A stretch of DNA of 64,000 bases from an uncultured Aquitalea sp. (GTDB taxonomy: Bacteria; Pseudomonadota; Gammaproteobacteria; Burkholderiales; Chromobacteriaceae). Positions 36,317 to 44,832 of the stretch are shown one piece after another. The notes under the pieces are model-generated. The model had not been told where the DNA came from and did not search any database. It worked only from the letters and a program-made list of their open reading frames with translations. The translations under genes were made by a program, and so were the position numbers. Within the stretch, counting starts at the first letter, position 1. The number at the start of each line of letters is the position of its first letter. The DNA is taken from contig NZ_CAMFLA010000002.1 of the NCBI RefSeq assembly GCF_945957525.1, positions 124,001 to 188,000 of the forward strand, read 5' to 3'.

Positions 36317-37291
36317 ATGACTTCTTCCTTGCTTCACGCTTCACGTTTGTACGCCGCCAACGGCAGCACAAGCCGGCAGGTGAAGTTTCTACTGCGTTCG
36401 GCAACGCACTGGACAACGGCGGCGCGCTGGTTGGGTTTTCTGCAAGCACAGCCGGAGCTGGCGGCCGCCATGGCCAGCCAGCCGCAATGGCTGCACAAGT
36501 TGCAGCGTCCCTATCTGTGCAAGGCTTTTGGCGCCCAACGCAAGCTGATGGCTTTGCAGGATCACTTCAGCCTGTTTTTGTGGCGCTTTCCTTCGCAGCT
36601 TCGGCAAACGCTGCTGACCGAAAGCAAGGTGGAAATAGCCCGGGTGGTCGGCAAGAGCGGGGCAGCCTACCGGGTGATGCTGTCGTTGACGCACACCATG
36701 GACAAGGAAGGCGAGCTGATGCTGTCCTTGTTGGCCGAAGAGGGCGACGATCGGCTGACTACGCTGGCGTTTTCCTTTGTGCGTAGCGAATCCGGTCGGT
36801 ATGAGGCGGTGTTGGGTTGCCTGCAGGGGCCGGCCAGCCGCGACGGGCGTGAACGCTTCCGCGAGATGACGAAGGATCTGCACGGCTTGATGCCCAAGGC
36901 GCTGATGATGCGCGCCCTGTACGCGCTGTGCCGCAAAGTGGGCGTGCTGGACGTGTTGGCGGTCAGCAATGCCGGGCATGTGCATAACAGTCGCTGGCGG
37001 CGTTATCACGCCATCAGCGCCGACTATGACGCTTTCTGGGAAAGTCTGGGCGGCGCGCCAGCCAATGATTTTTTCTGGCGACTCAGCGCTTTTGCGCCGC
37101 AGCGCGATCTGGCCGATGTGCCATCCCGCAAACGCGCGCAGTATCAGCGCCGCCAGAAGCTGGAGACAGAGCTGGAAGACAGCGTGTCCGCGTTCTGGCA
37201 AGGATGTGCCGGCGAGGGGGCGCAAGTGCGCTCCTCGTTGGCCGAAGAGGCCCATGCGGCAGCGACGGTGATTTCACCCGTTGTCGCCTGA
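36317..37291 (+). CDS. DUF535 (VirK/YbjX family) protein
   Basis: A 324-residue protein. ATG 36317 follows the AT-rich promoter; an upstream open extension covers the promoter palindrome and is unlikely. The family pattern is clear: YLCKAFGAQRKLMALQDHF, then MLSLTHTMDKEGELMLSLL, LVAGCLQG-like VLGCLQGPAS, MPKALMMRALYALC and NAGHVHNSRWRRYHAISADYD. VirK/YbjX proteins are linked to virulence and resistance to antimicrobial peptides in enterics but have no known biochemistry. Two TTGGCCGAAG motifs lie in this gene (36731, 37238). Confidence 0.88.
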   Translation: MTSSLLHASRLYAANGSTSRQVKFLLRSATHWTTAARWLGFLQAQPELAAAMASQPQWLHKLQRPYLCKAFGAQRKLMALQDHFSLFLWRFPSQLRQTLLTESKVEIARVVGKSGAAYRVMLSLTHTMDKEGELMLSLLAEEGDDRLTTLAFSFVRSESGRYEAVLGCLQGPASRDGRERFREMTKDLHGLMPKALMMRALYALCRKVGVLDVLAVSNAGHVHNSRWRRYHAISADYDAFWESLGGAPANDFFWRLSAFAPQRDLADVPSRKRAQYQRRQKLETELEDSVSAFWQGCAGEGAQVRSSLAEEAHAAATVISPVVA

Positions 37292-37325
37292 GGGTGATGG
37301 AAGCAGTACCCGCTGAGAGTGACGG

Positions 37326-37359
37326 GGCCCCGACCTTGATGGTGGGGCCTTCTTTTTTT
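37326..37359 (+). terminator. Terminator of the DUF535 gene
   Basis: GGCCCC-G-ACC / GGT-G-GGGCC stem, about 10 bp, followed by C and seven Ts, 35 nt after the stop. Confidence 0.82.
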
Positions 37360-37411
37360 GTCATGTTGCTTGCCGGGCGGCGGCATCTTGTCGTAGCCGA
37401 TCGGGCGACGC

Positions 37412-39079
37412 TCAGGCTTTGCGCCACAGGGTGGCGAAGGGCATCCAGCCGTTATGGCCTGGTTCAAGGCCCGCGATGTCGCTGCTGCCGCGCGCGCCGG
37501 CAAGCTGATGGGCCAGGGGCATGAGCAGGCCGTCGTCCTGCAGCCGATCGCCGATGCCCTGGTAAGCCTGCAAGCGCGCTTCCCGCAAGCGCATCTCCTG
37601 CACCGCCTGCAATTGCCGCTTCATCCAGATGCCGCCGGCTTTGCCAAGCTGGTTTTGCAGCAGGTGATTGGCGCCGAACCACTCAAAGCAGGCGAAGTCC
37701 AGATCGTCGTGAAACACCTCGCCTTGCAGCACCAGATCCATATCCGGCCACCACGGGGCAAACGGGCTGCAAGGGTTGTCTATCGTCACGATTTCCAGGG
37801 CGATGCCGGCTTCGGCCAACAGTGCCTCAAGACGGCGGGCCAGCGCCATGGCCGCCGGGTAGGCGGCGGTGCGCAGGCGCAGCCGGGTGCCGGCCGGAAG
37901 GGGGGCAGACTCGCCGGAGAGCATGTGCGGCGTCCACTGCGGTATCAGCTGTCTTGCCGCTTGCAAGCCGAAGCCGGCTGGCAGCGTGTCGCGCAGGCGG
38001 GCAAGTTGGGCGATAAGGCCTCGTCGGGCAGAGGCCTCGCGCAGGACGGGTCGTTGCGGATTGCACATCAGATAAAAGCAGCCGGTTTCCAGTTGCTGGC
38101 TGCCCGGCTCAGCGTGTTGATCCAGGCGCACATCGAAGCACTGGCGCGCGGCGGCCTCGTGGCGCATGACCCATAGCTCGATCCGGTCCAGCAGGGCGCG
38201 CGGGCCGTGGTGACCGGCAAAGGCCTCCAGCCGCAGCCGGTGTTCACTATTGATGGCCAGCCGGAAGGGTCCGCTGCCCACCGGCAGCCGGTCGAAACCC
38301 CGCTGCCGGCGCGGCGGCACGATGGATGCGCCCGCCGTTACCAGCCGATTGGGCCAGAGCCAGTCCTGACTGGACAGCTGGCAGGTGAAAGCATGCGGAT
38401 GATGCACGACGACTTGTTCCAGATGGGCGAACAAGGGTTGTAAATGCGAACCGGAACGCGCCAGCCGCAGCAGGCTCTTGCGCACGGCTTCGGCATCCAG
38501 AGGCTGTCCGTCGTGAAAGCGCAGGCCGGGACGCAGCCAGAAGCGCCATTGTCGGCCCTGTTGATCCGTCTCCCAGTGATGGGCCAGTCCCGGTGTCAGC
38601 TGCTGGCTGATCGGGTCCACTTCGCACAGCCGATCGAACAGCTGGCGCACCAGATGCCCCTCCAGCCGGTTAACGACGAAAGGCGGGTCCAGGCTGTCCG
38701 GTGCGCGGGCAATGGCCATGCGCAACTGCAGCAGGTCGTCACCGGCCGGCAAGTAAGCCGGCAGGTGGCTGGCCAGTCGCTCGCGTTGTGCGACGTTCAG
38801 GTTGGCGAAGGCTTTTTCCAGTTCCCCGCGCGCCAGCAATGTGCCAAGGCGTTCGATGTCCAGCTCGTCTGGCTCTTTGAACAAGCGCAAGGTGCCGCGA
38901 TGTCCGCGTCCGCGCGCTGGCTGCCAGCTCAGCCAGCCTGCCTGTTGCATGCGCGAGAGCTGCAAGCGGGCGTTGCGCACGGTGCAGGACCACAGCTCGG
39001 CTATGCGCGTCATGCCGGGTTCAGCGGGGTGATGGTCGAATTCACGATGCAGCAGGCGGTATTGGTCCGAGAGCTTCAT
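37412..39079 (-). CDS. SgrR-family transcriptional regulator
   Basis: A 555-residue regulator with the SgrR architecture: N-terminal winged HTH (ELWSCTVRNARLQLSRMQQAGW, about residues 29-50) followed by a family 5 solute-binding domain (LRMAIARAPDSLDPPF, RFWLRPGLRFHDGQPLDAEAV, GSGPF). It is cytoplasmic, without signal peptide. In E. coli SgrR senses sugar-phosphate stress and lies next to setA; here it likewise diverges from an MFS gene, 94 bp away. No SgrS-like RNA is apparent. Ligand may differ from that of enteric SgrR. Confidence 0.88.
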   Translation of the reverse strand: MKLSDQYRLLHREFDHHPAEPGMTRIAELWSCTVRNARLQLSRMQQAGWLSWQPARGRGHRGTLRLFKEPDELDIERLGTLLARGELEKAFANLNVAQRERLASHLPAYLPAGDDLLQLRMAIARAPDSLDPPFVVNRLEGHLVRQLFDRLCEVDPISQQLTPGLAHHWETDQQGRQWRFWLRPGLRFHDGQPLDAEAVRKSLLRLARSGSHLQPLFAHLEQVVVHHPHAFTCQLSSQDWLWPNRLVTAGASIVPPRRQRGFDRLPVGSGPFRLAINSEHRLRLEAFAGHHGPRALLDRIELWVMRHEAAARQCFDVRLDQHAEPGSQQLETGCFYLMCNPQRPVLREASARRGLIAQLARLRDTLPAGFGLQAARQLIPQWTPHMLSGESAPLPAGTRLRLRTAAYPAAMALARRLEALLAEAGIALEIVTIDNPCSPFAPWWPDMDLVLQGEVFHDDLDFACFEWFGANHLLQNQLGKAGGIWMKRQLQAVQEMRLREARLQAYQGIGDRLQDDGLLMPLAHQLAGARGSSDIAGLEPGHNGWMPFATLWRKA

Positions 39080-39173
39080 GATAAAAGAGGAAGTTATTTC
39101 GGAAGATATTAACCGTTTTTGGCTTCCGTTTTTCTGCGGATACTCGAATCATTCGTCATGGTTCGAGGTGCGT

Positions 39174-40364
39174 ATGTTCCGTTTTCCACTTCCCGTGCAA
39201 GTGTTGCTTGCTTTGTCCCTGCTGCAGGCCGCCGGACGCGCCTTGCTGGCGCCGGTGCTGGTGATGGCCATGAGCGAGCGGCTCGGGTTGGCTCCCGCCG
39301 CTGTGGGTCTGCTGATCGGCGCGGCAGTAGCGCTCGCGGCCTTGTCCGGCATCGCTTGCGGTTATCTCATCGACCGTTGGCCGAAGGATCGCCTGTTGCG
39401 CGTTTCTTTCCTCGCCATGGGCGCGGCGGCTTTCGGCTTGGGCGAAACGCGGTCCTGGGCGGGCTTTTGCCTGTGGCTGACGGTGATGGAGTGCGCGGCC
39501 GCGCTGTCCGGCATTGCCGCCAAGGCGATTCTGGCGGAGTGCCTGCCTCCAGAGCGCAGAGGGAAGGTTTTCTCGCTGCGCTACACCCTGATCAACGTCG
39601 GCTTCGCCCTGGGCCCCTTGTTGGGCGCATGGCTGGCGCAGTGCTCCATGTATGGTCCGTTCCTGCTGGCTGGCGCGCTGATGTTGGCGGCGGCTGCAAG
39701 TCCTTTGTGCTTGAGGCCGGCAGCGCGCTCATCCGAGCGCTTGCCGGGCTTTCGGCAAACCTTGCGCCTGCTGGCCAGCGACCGGCAACTGGTGCTGTTT
39801 ACCCTGGGCAGCTTGCTGACCACCATGGCGATTGGTCGGTTCTCGGACTACCTCTCGCTGTATCTGTTGCAAGCGCGCTCCGGCATGGAGGCCATGCGCT
39901 GGGTATCCTTGCTGATTACCTGCAATGCGTTTGCCGTGATCGCGCTGCAGTTTTTTGCCGGCGCCTGGCTGGAGAGGGGCAAGCTGCTGAGTTGGATTTC
40001 CCTTGCCTGCCTGCTGCTGGCGGCCAGTCTGGCCGGTTGGGCCTTGAGCGACAATCTAGCGGTCTGGTGCGGCTGGATGCTGGTGTTTACCGTGGGGGAG
40101 GTGCTGCTGGTGCCGGCGGAATACCTGTTTGTCGACCGCATTGCGCCGGAAGCGCATCGCGGCAGCTATTACGGCGCGCAGTCGCTGTCATCGCTTGGCA
40201 ATGCCGTCAGTCCGGTGGCGGCGGGCGCGACGCTGGCGCTGTTGCCCGGTTCGGCGATGCTGTGGATGTTGGTGCTTTGCGTGCTGGCAGGTGTCGTTTT
40301 GATGCGGGCGGCCGGGGCGAAGGCCCGCACCGAGGCTGCGCCGGCTTGCCTGCAAAGCTCATGA
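39174..40364 (+). CDS. MFS transporter, probable efflux protein next to an SgrR-like regulator
   Basis: A 396-residue protein with about twelve TM helices. ATG 39174 follows GAGGTG; the longer frame from 39078 would overlap the regulator's start. MFS motif A region IDRWPKDRLL (loop 2-3) and ERRGKVFSLRYTLINVGFALGPLLGAWL (split across helix 4-5) are visible, as in sugar/drug efflux carriers of the YdeE/SetA type. Its substrate is unknown, but the divergent SgrR-like gene and the inverted repeat CGGAAG-N17-CTTCCG (39100-39128) suggest joint control. Confidence 0.87.
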   Translation: MFRFPLPVQVLLALSLLQAAGRALLAPVLVMAMSERLGLAPAAVGLLIGAAVALAALSGIACGYLIDRWPKDRLLRVSFLAMGAAAFGLGETRSWAGFCLWLTVMECAAALSGIAAKAILAECLPPERRGKVFSLRYTLINVGFALGPLLGAWLAQCSMYGPFLLAGALMLAAAASPLCLRPAARSSERLPGFRQTLRLLASDRQLVLFTLGSLLTTMAIGRFSDYLSLYLLQARSGMEAMRWVSLLITCNAFAVIALQFFAGAWLERGKLLSWISLACLLLAASLAGWALSDNLAVWCGWMLVFTVGEVLLVPAEYLFVDRIAPEAHRGSYYGAQSLSSLGNAVSPVAAGATLALLPGSAMLWMLVLCVLAGVVLMRAAGAKARTEAAPACLQSS

Positions 40365-40470
40365 GTTTGCTTGCCGTGAAGTAAAGTTTTCGCGCATTTG
40401 ACTTAAGTCCTTGGTACAGTCGGAACATTATTGCTACTGTCATCAATACAGTCGTACCAGAGAGAGTCAC

Positions 40471-41889
40471 ATGCTGAAGAAATTGTTCGGCGGCCTGCTT
40501 GGCAAGGAAGAGCAGGCTGTTCCCGTTCCGCAGTCCACGCCCGCTGCCGCGCCTGCGCCGCTGGAGACGCCCGCTTCCGCTTCCGCCGCGGCCTCGCCGC
40601 TGGATCAGGTGCAGTCGCTGGGTTTTGTCGCCCATCAGCCGGTGCAGGACAAGGATCAGCGCGTGGTGGCCTATGAGTTTACGGTCAAGGGCGGCGCCGA
40701 GCGCGCCAAGACCGCCGACCATCAGCGTACCTTCGACCGCCTGTTGCTCAATACCCTGCGCAACATGAATGTGTTCCGCCTGCTGGCCTATCGCCGCGCT
40801 TTTATTCATGTGTCGCTGGCCTCGCTGCCGGATCTGCCGCCGCCCGATTTGCCGGTGGGCAGCTGTATTTTCATCCTTGAAGCGCTGGAAGGCGATGTGC
40901 TGGACGAGGCGCTGATGGCCCGCCTCGATGCCTTGCGTCAGCAGGGCTTGCGCTTTGCGGTGGAGCCTGCGCGTTTTGGCAGCAATCCGGCCGCTTTGCA
41001 CCTGTATCAGCGATTGGATTATCTGGTGCTGGACTTTGCCGCGCCCAATACCCGGGCACTGTTTCCCTTGTTGGAAAAGCTGCCGCAACGCTTCCCCAAT
41101 GTGCGTTGGCTGGCCCGCAACATCAATTCCGCCGAAGAGCTGGAGTTGTGCCTGCATTCGCCTGGCAGTCAGCATTTCGCGCTGTTTCATGGCTCTTATC
41201 TCAGCGTGGCGCAGCCGCGCAATACGGAAACCCGCAAGGAAGCGCCAAGCCAGGGCCGGGTACTTGAAATCATGCGATTGTTGCGCGCCAACGCGCCCAC
41301 CGCCGACATCGAGGCCCAGTTCAAGCTGGATTCGCTGCTGTTGTTCAAGCTGATGCGTTATGTGAACTCGCCGGTCAACGGGCTGACCCGCAAGATCCAG
41401 ACCATCGAAGAAGGCATCATGCTGCTGGGGCGCAACAACCTGTTCAAGTGGTTGTCCCTGATGCTGTTTACGGCGGAGGACGACAGCGGGGCCACGCTCA
41501 CCCAGATGGAAAAGTCGCTGATTCGCGGCCGTTTCATGGAAGAACTGGGGCTGGCGCGGGGCAACCGCCTGGAAGCCGAACACCTGTTCCTGACGGGCAT
41601 GTTCTCGATGCTGGGCGGCTTGCTGGGTGTCAGCCTTGCCGATGCGCTGGCGCCGCTGGGACTGCCGATGATGGTGTCGGATGCACTATTGCACGGCAAA
41701 GGCCTGTTTGCCGAACCCTTGCAACTGGCCCAGGCCTGCGAGCAGGACGACAGCGAGGCCATCGCCGCGCTGTGCGATGCTCAGCAGGTGAGTCTGGAGC
41801 AAGTGACCAGCATCTATATGGAAGCGGTGGTGTGGGCGCAGGAAGTGCTGAAGGACAGCGATGTGCAGAGCAATGTCGAGGGTGTGTGA
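40471..41889 (+). CDS. Degenerate EAL-HDOD signalling protein
   Basis: A 472-residue protein of the YuxH-like group. N-terminal ~40 residues are a Pro/Ala linker, then an EAL-like domain (about 45-260) that has lost its catalytic glutamates: the EAL site reads VAYEFTVKG; it cannot be an active c-di-GMP phosphodiesterase. The C-terminal HDOD domain starts near 275 (VLEIMRLLRANAPTADIEAQF, SLLLFKLMRYVNSP, GRNNLFKWLSLM). Such pairs often act as scaffolds in motility or stress signalling. Start at 40471, in-frame upstream extension rejected for lack of a ribosome site. Confidence 0.88.
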   Translation: MLKKLFGGLLGKEEQAVPVPQSTPAAAPAPLETPASASAAASPLDQVQSLGFVAHQPVQDKDQRVVAYEFTVKGGAERAKTADHQRTFDRLLLNTLRNMNVFRLLAYRRAFIHVSLASLPDLPPPDLPVGSCIFILEALEGDVLDEALMARLDALRQQGLRFAVEPARFGSNPAALHLYQRLDYLVLDFAAPNTRALFPLLEKLPQRFPNVRWLARNINSAEELELCLHSPGSQHFALFHGSYLSVAQPRNTETRKEAPSQGRVLEIMRLLRANAPTADIEAQFKLDSLLLFKLMRYVNSPVNGLTRKIQTIEEGIMLLGRNNLFKWLSLMLFTAEDDSGATLTQMEKSLIRGRFMEELGLARGNRLEAEHLFLTGMFSMLGGLLGVSLADALAPLGLPMMVSDALLHGKGLFAEPLQLAQACEQDDSEAIAALCDAQQVSLEQVTSIYMEAVVWAQEVLKDSDVQSNVEGV

Positions 41890-41911
41890 CATCGTCGCCT
41901 GACCGCGCAGC

Positions 41912-41952
41912 GCAAGAAAAAAGGAGAAGCCCGGCTTCTCCTTTTTTCTTGC
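41912..41952. terminator. 18-bp bidirectional terminator
   Basis: GCAAGAAAAAAGGAGAAG and its exact complement form an 18-bp stem with a 5-nt loop and A/T runs on both sides, between converging EAL-HDOD and amidase genes. Confidence 0.92.
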
Positions 41953-41972
41953 TAGCCATGTCGCCGCGCCGT

Positions 41973-43415
41973 TCAGGCCAGCAGGGTGTCCAGCTGGGGG
42001 AAGCGATGGCGGAACAGGCCGTCCTCGTCGGCCTGCGCGTGGTTCCATGCCACCTGGAATGCGGCCTCGTCGTCGTAAGGCTGGGCAACGATCTGCATGC
42101 CGGTGGGCATGCCGTTGGCGGCCAGGCCGGTTGGCGCGGAGATCACCGGATAACGGTTCAGCAGGTTGAAGGGAGGTGTGGCCGCCCAGCCCAGATAGCT
42201 GTCCACCGGTTTACCGTCCACCGGGAAAGTGGGCGAAGCCACCGGGTCCAGGTCGGCCAGCAGCTCTGTGGTGTAGGTAGTGGGGCAGAGGAAAGCGCGA
42301 TAGCCTTGACTCCAGACCTTGCGCTGCATGTCCTGATGCAGCTCGCTGGCCAGCTCAGCCGCGCCGGCGACGGAAGCGGGCCGGTCGCGGTAGTCCCGCC
42401 ACAGCTTTTGCACATAACTGGTGAGGCTGGGGTAAGCGGCATCCGGCAGCGACTGCAGGTATTCGGTGAAGAAGATGCCGAAGATGCCTTCCAGCAAGAC
42501 CGTGGCGACGCGATGCATGTCCCAGCTGATATCCACTTGCTCCACTACTGCGCCGCGCCGGCGCAGACCGTCCAGCGCGCGTTGCAGATTGGCGCGCACT
42601 TGCGGGCAGACGGCTTCCGCGCCCAGCGTGGGGTGCCAGGCGATGCGCCAGCCGGCGAGGTCGGGATAACTGGCGGGCAGGACTTGCTTGGGCAGGGTGG
42701 CGTAGCTGGCCGGGTGCGGGCCGGAGATGATGTTCTGCATCAGGATCAGGTCGTCAATGGTGCGCGCCAGCGGACCCTCGGCGGCAAAGGCGAACAGTTC
42801 TTCGCCGCCGCCGGTGGGCAGTCGGCCAAAAGGCGGTTTGTAACCGTACAGGCCTTGAAACGCCGCCGGGATGCGGGTGGAGCCGGCCATGTCGCTGCCG
42901 GTGGCCAGCGGGCTCAGGCCGGCGGCCACGGCTGCCGCGCTGCCGCCGCTGGAGCCGCCGCAGGTGTAGCGCAGGTTCCAGGGGTTGCGCGTGACGCCCC
43001 AGCGTCGGCTCCAGGTTTGGCCCAGTGTGCAGAATTCCGGATTGGTGGTTTGCAGGTGCAGGATGGCGCCGGCCTCCACCAGTTTGTCGACGATGGGGTG
43101 GTTGTGCTCCGGCACATAATCGTCAATGGCTAGCGAGCCAACCGTGTTGGGCCAGCCGGCCACATCGGTTTCCTCTTTCACGGCTACCGGCAGGCCCTCC
43201 AGGGGACGCGCGGTGCCCTGGCGATAACGTTCCGCCGCAGCCCGGGCCTGGGTCAGGGCCTGCTCGGCATAGATGCGGGTGGTGGCATTTACCGGACCCT
43301 TGAGCGCTTCGGCGCGCGCAAGCAGGGCCTGCATCAGCTCGACCGGGTCGAGACTGCCGTTGCGAAAGCGGCGCAGGGCGTCGCTGGCGGAGAGGTAACA
43401 CAGGGATGAAGTCAT
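41973..43415 (-). CDS. Amidase (amidase-signature family)
   Basis: A 480-residue cytosolic Ser-cisSer-Lys hydrolase. Catalytic residues: Lys80 (VAVKEE), cis-Ser155 in CGGSSGGSAAAVAAG and Ser179 in SDMAGSTRIPAAF; the 24-residue Ser-Ser spacing is that of the family. The motif has DMAGST instead of the more common DxGGSIR, hinting at a branch with other substrates. It is the last gene of the operon with the porin and the PotF-like protein (14-bp gaps), so it may hydrolyse an imported amide. Confidence 0.93.
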   Translation of the reverse strand: MTSSLCYLSASDALRRFRNGSLDPVELMQALLARAEALKGPVNATTRIYAEQALTQARAAAERYRQGTARPLEGLPVAVKEETDVAGWPNTVGSLAIDDYVPEHNHPIVDKLVEAGAILHLQTTNPEFCTLGQTWSRRWGVTRNPWNLRYTCGGSSGGSAAAVAAGLSPLATGSDMAGSTRIPAAFQGLYGYKPPFGRLPTGGGEELFAFAAEGPLARTIDDLILMQNIISGPHPASYATLPKQVLPASYPDLAGWRIAWHPTLGAEAVCPQVRANLQRALDGLRRRGAVVEQVDISWDMHRVATVLLEGIFGIFFTEYLQSLPDAAYPSLTSYVQKLWRDYRDRPASVAGAAELASELHQDMQRKVWSQGYRAFLCPTTYTTELLADLDPVASPTFPVDGKPVDSYLGWAATPPFNLLNRYPVISAPTGLAANGMPTGMQIVAQPYDDEAAFQVAWNHAQADEDGLFRHRFPQLDTLLA

Positions 43416-43429
43416 GATGTGCCTTCTGC

Positions 43430-44818
43430 TTAAAAGCTGTACACGGCTTGCGCCGCCATGGTGGCGTTGCTCTTGCGCGTAGTGCCGTCGGTGGTGTCGA
43501 AAGTGGCTTGGCTGGAAAGGTCGTAGCGGGCTTCCAGCTTCAGTTGCAGTTGCTCGCTGGGGTAGAACAGCAGAGCGGCGGTAAGCGCCTGCCGTTTGGC
43601 GCCCTTGCAGGCTGTCGCACCGTTGGCGGCGACGCAGGCCGGGTCGCTGCCAAAGCCGTTGATGCCGTCATGGCCGTTGTCGCCCAGCCATAGGTTGGGG
43701 TTGCCGCCGCCGCCGCGACTGTTGTCCAGATAGTCGTAGCGCAGGGTCCAGCCCATCTTGCCGAACAGCGAGGAATTAAAGCGGTGATGTCGCAGCAAGG
43801 ACAGGCCCCACCAGACGGCCCGGCCGCCATCCAGCGCATCGCCGCCGGCGCTGCCGTAATCCAGTTGCGCGTTCCAGGTGTCCTGCAGATTGCTGTTGCT
43901 GATGTCCAGCTCGCTGTAGAACATGCTCTGATAGGGCGAGGCTGTGCCGGAGTAGTTACTGGCGGTGCCGCGGCCCAGATAGCCGGACCAGCCGATGTCG
44001 ATGTTGTTGGTGTAGAGGTAGTCCATGCGCCAGGTGAAGGAGGGCACATTGTTGCGTTTGCCATCCACCGAGGCTGGCTCCACATGCCCCACTTCGTTGC
44101 CCAGCATGCCTTTCCACAGCCAGTTGCCCGAGATCCACTGTGCGCCTGCGCCGACAAAGGTGCCCGGTTCGCTGAAGTCGAACAGCAGGTTGTGGGTGAT
44201 GGTGAGCGTTTGCGGGCTGGTGGCCACTTCATAGCCGGCAAAGGACTGCAACTGCCCGGCGTACACCTGCCAGTGCTGATCAAGCGGGAAAACAATCTGC
44301 GCCGCGTTGATGATGCTGTTGTTGCTGCCCGAGGCGTTTACCGCCGAGGTCATGCCGATGCCGCGATTGGGCATCAGCGAGATGTCGGCATAGGGCGCCA
44401 TGGGGCCGGAGCCGAAGCTCTTTTTGATGTCCAGATATACGTCGCCGATGTTGGAGGCGTCGTAGGCGTAGCTGTTGCTGTGATTGACGAAAGTGAAGCC
44501 GGCTTTGCGCTGATTGCGGTTGTAGCTGTAGTAGGGGTCGAGATAGCCGCTGATGGACAGATTGGCCAGCGGGCCGGTGTCGGCGTCCTCGCCCAGCTTG
44601 TCCACCTTCAACGCCAATGCGGCGATGCGCTGGCGGGAGTCCTCGTCGGCTTCGGTATTGGCCTGGGCCGGGCTTTCGGCCAACCTTGCCTGCAAGGCGC
44701 TGACCTGGCTTTGCAGGGCGGCGAGCTGCGCCTTGAGCTGATCCAGTTCGTCGGCGCGCGCTTGCCAGGGCAGGCCGGCAAGCAACAGCGCCATCAGGGT
44801 AAGCGGGAATTTAGGCAT
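43430..44818 (-). CDS. Outer-membrane porin-like protein (DUF3138 type)
   Basis: A 462-residue outer-membrane protein. ATG 44818 (AGGAGAC before it) gives signal peptide MPKFPLTLMALLLAGLPWQARA, then a coiled coil of heptads (ELDQLKAQLAALQSQVSALQ, residues 24-43 on) and a beta-barrel rich in alternating aromatic residues (YLDPYYSYN, FVNHSNSYAYDASNIGDVYL), ending in Phe (AVYSF) as barrel proteins do. Coiled-coil front plus barrel is the DUF3138 pattern. Its neighbours suggest uptake of an amide- or amine-type substrate. Confidence 0.85.
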   Translation of the reverse strand: MPKFPLTLMALLLAGLPWQARADELDQLKAQLAALQSQVSALQARLAESPAQANTEADEDSRQRIAALALKVDKLGEDADTGPLANLSISGYLDPYYSYNRNQRKAGFTFVNHSNSYAYDASNIGDVYLDIKKSFGSGPMAPYADISLMPNRGIGMTSAVNASGSNNSIINAAQIVFPLDQHWQVYAGQLQSFAGYEVATSPQTLTITHNLLFDFSEPGTFVGAGAQWISGNWLWKGMLGNEVGHVEPASVDGKRNNVPSFTWRMDYLYTNNIDIGWSGYLGRGTASNYSGTASPYQSMFYSELDISNSNLQDTWNAQLDYGSAGGDALDGGRAVWWGLSLLRHHRFNSSLFGKMGWTLRYDYLDNSRGGGGNPNLWLGDNGHDGINGFGSDPACVAANGATACKGAKRQALTAALLFYPSEQLQLKLEARYDLSSQATFDTTDGTTRKSNATMAAQAVYSF

Positions 44819-44832
44819 GTCGGTCTCCTGGC

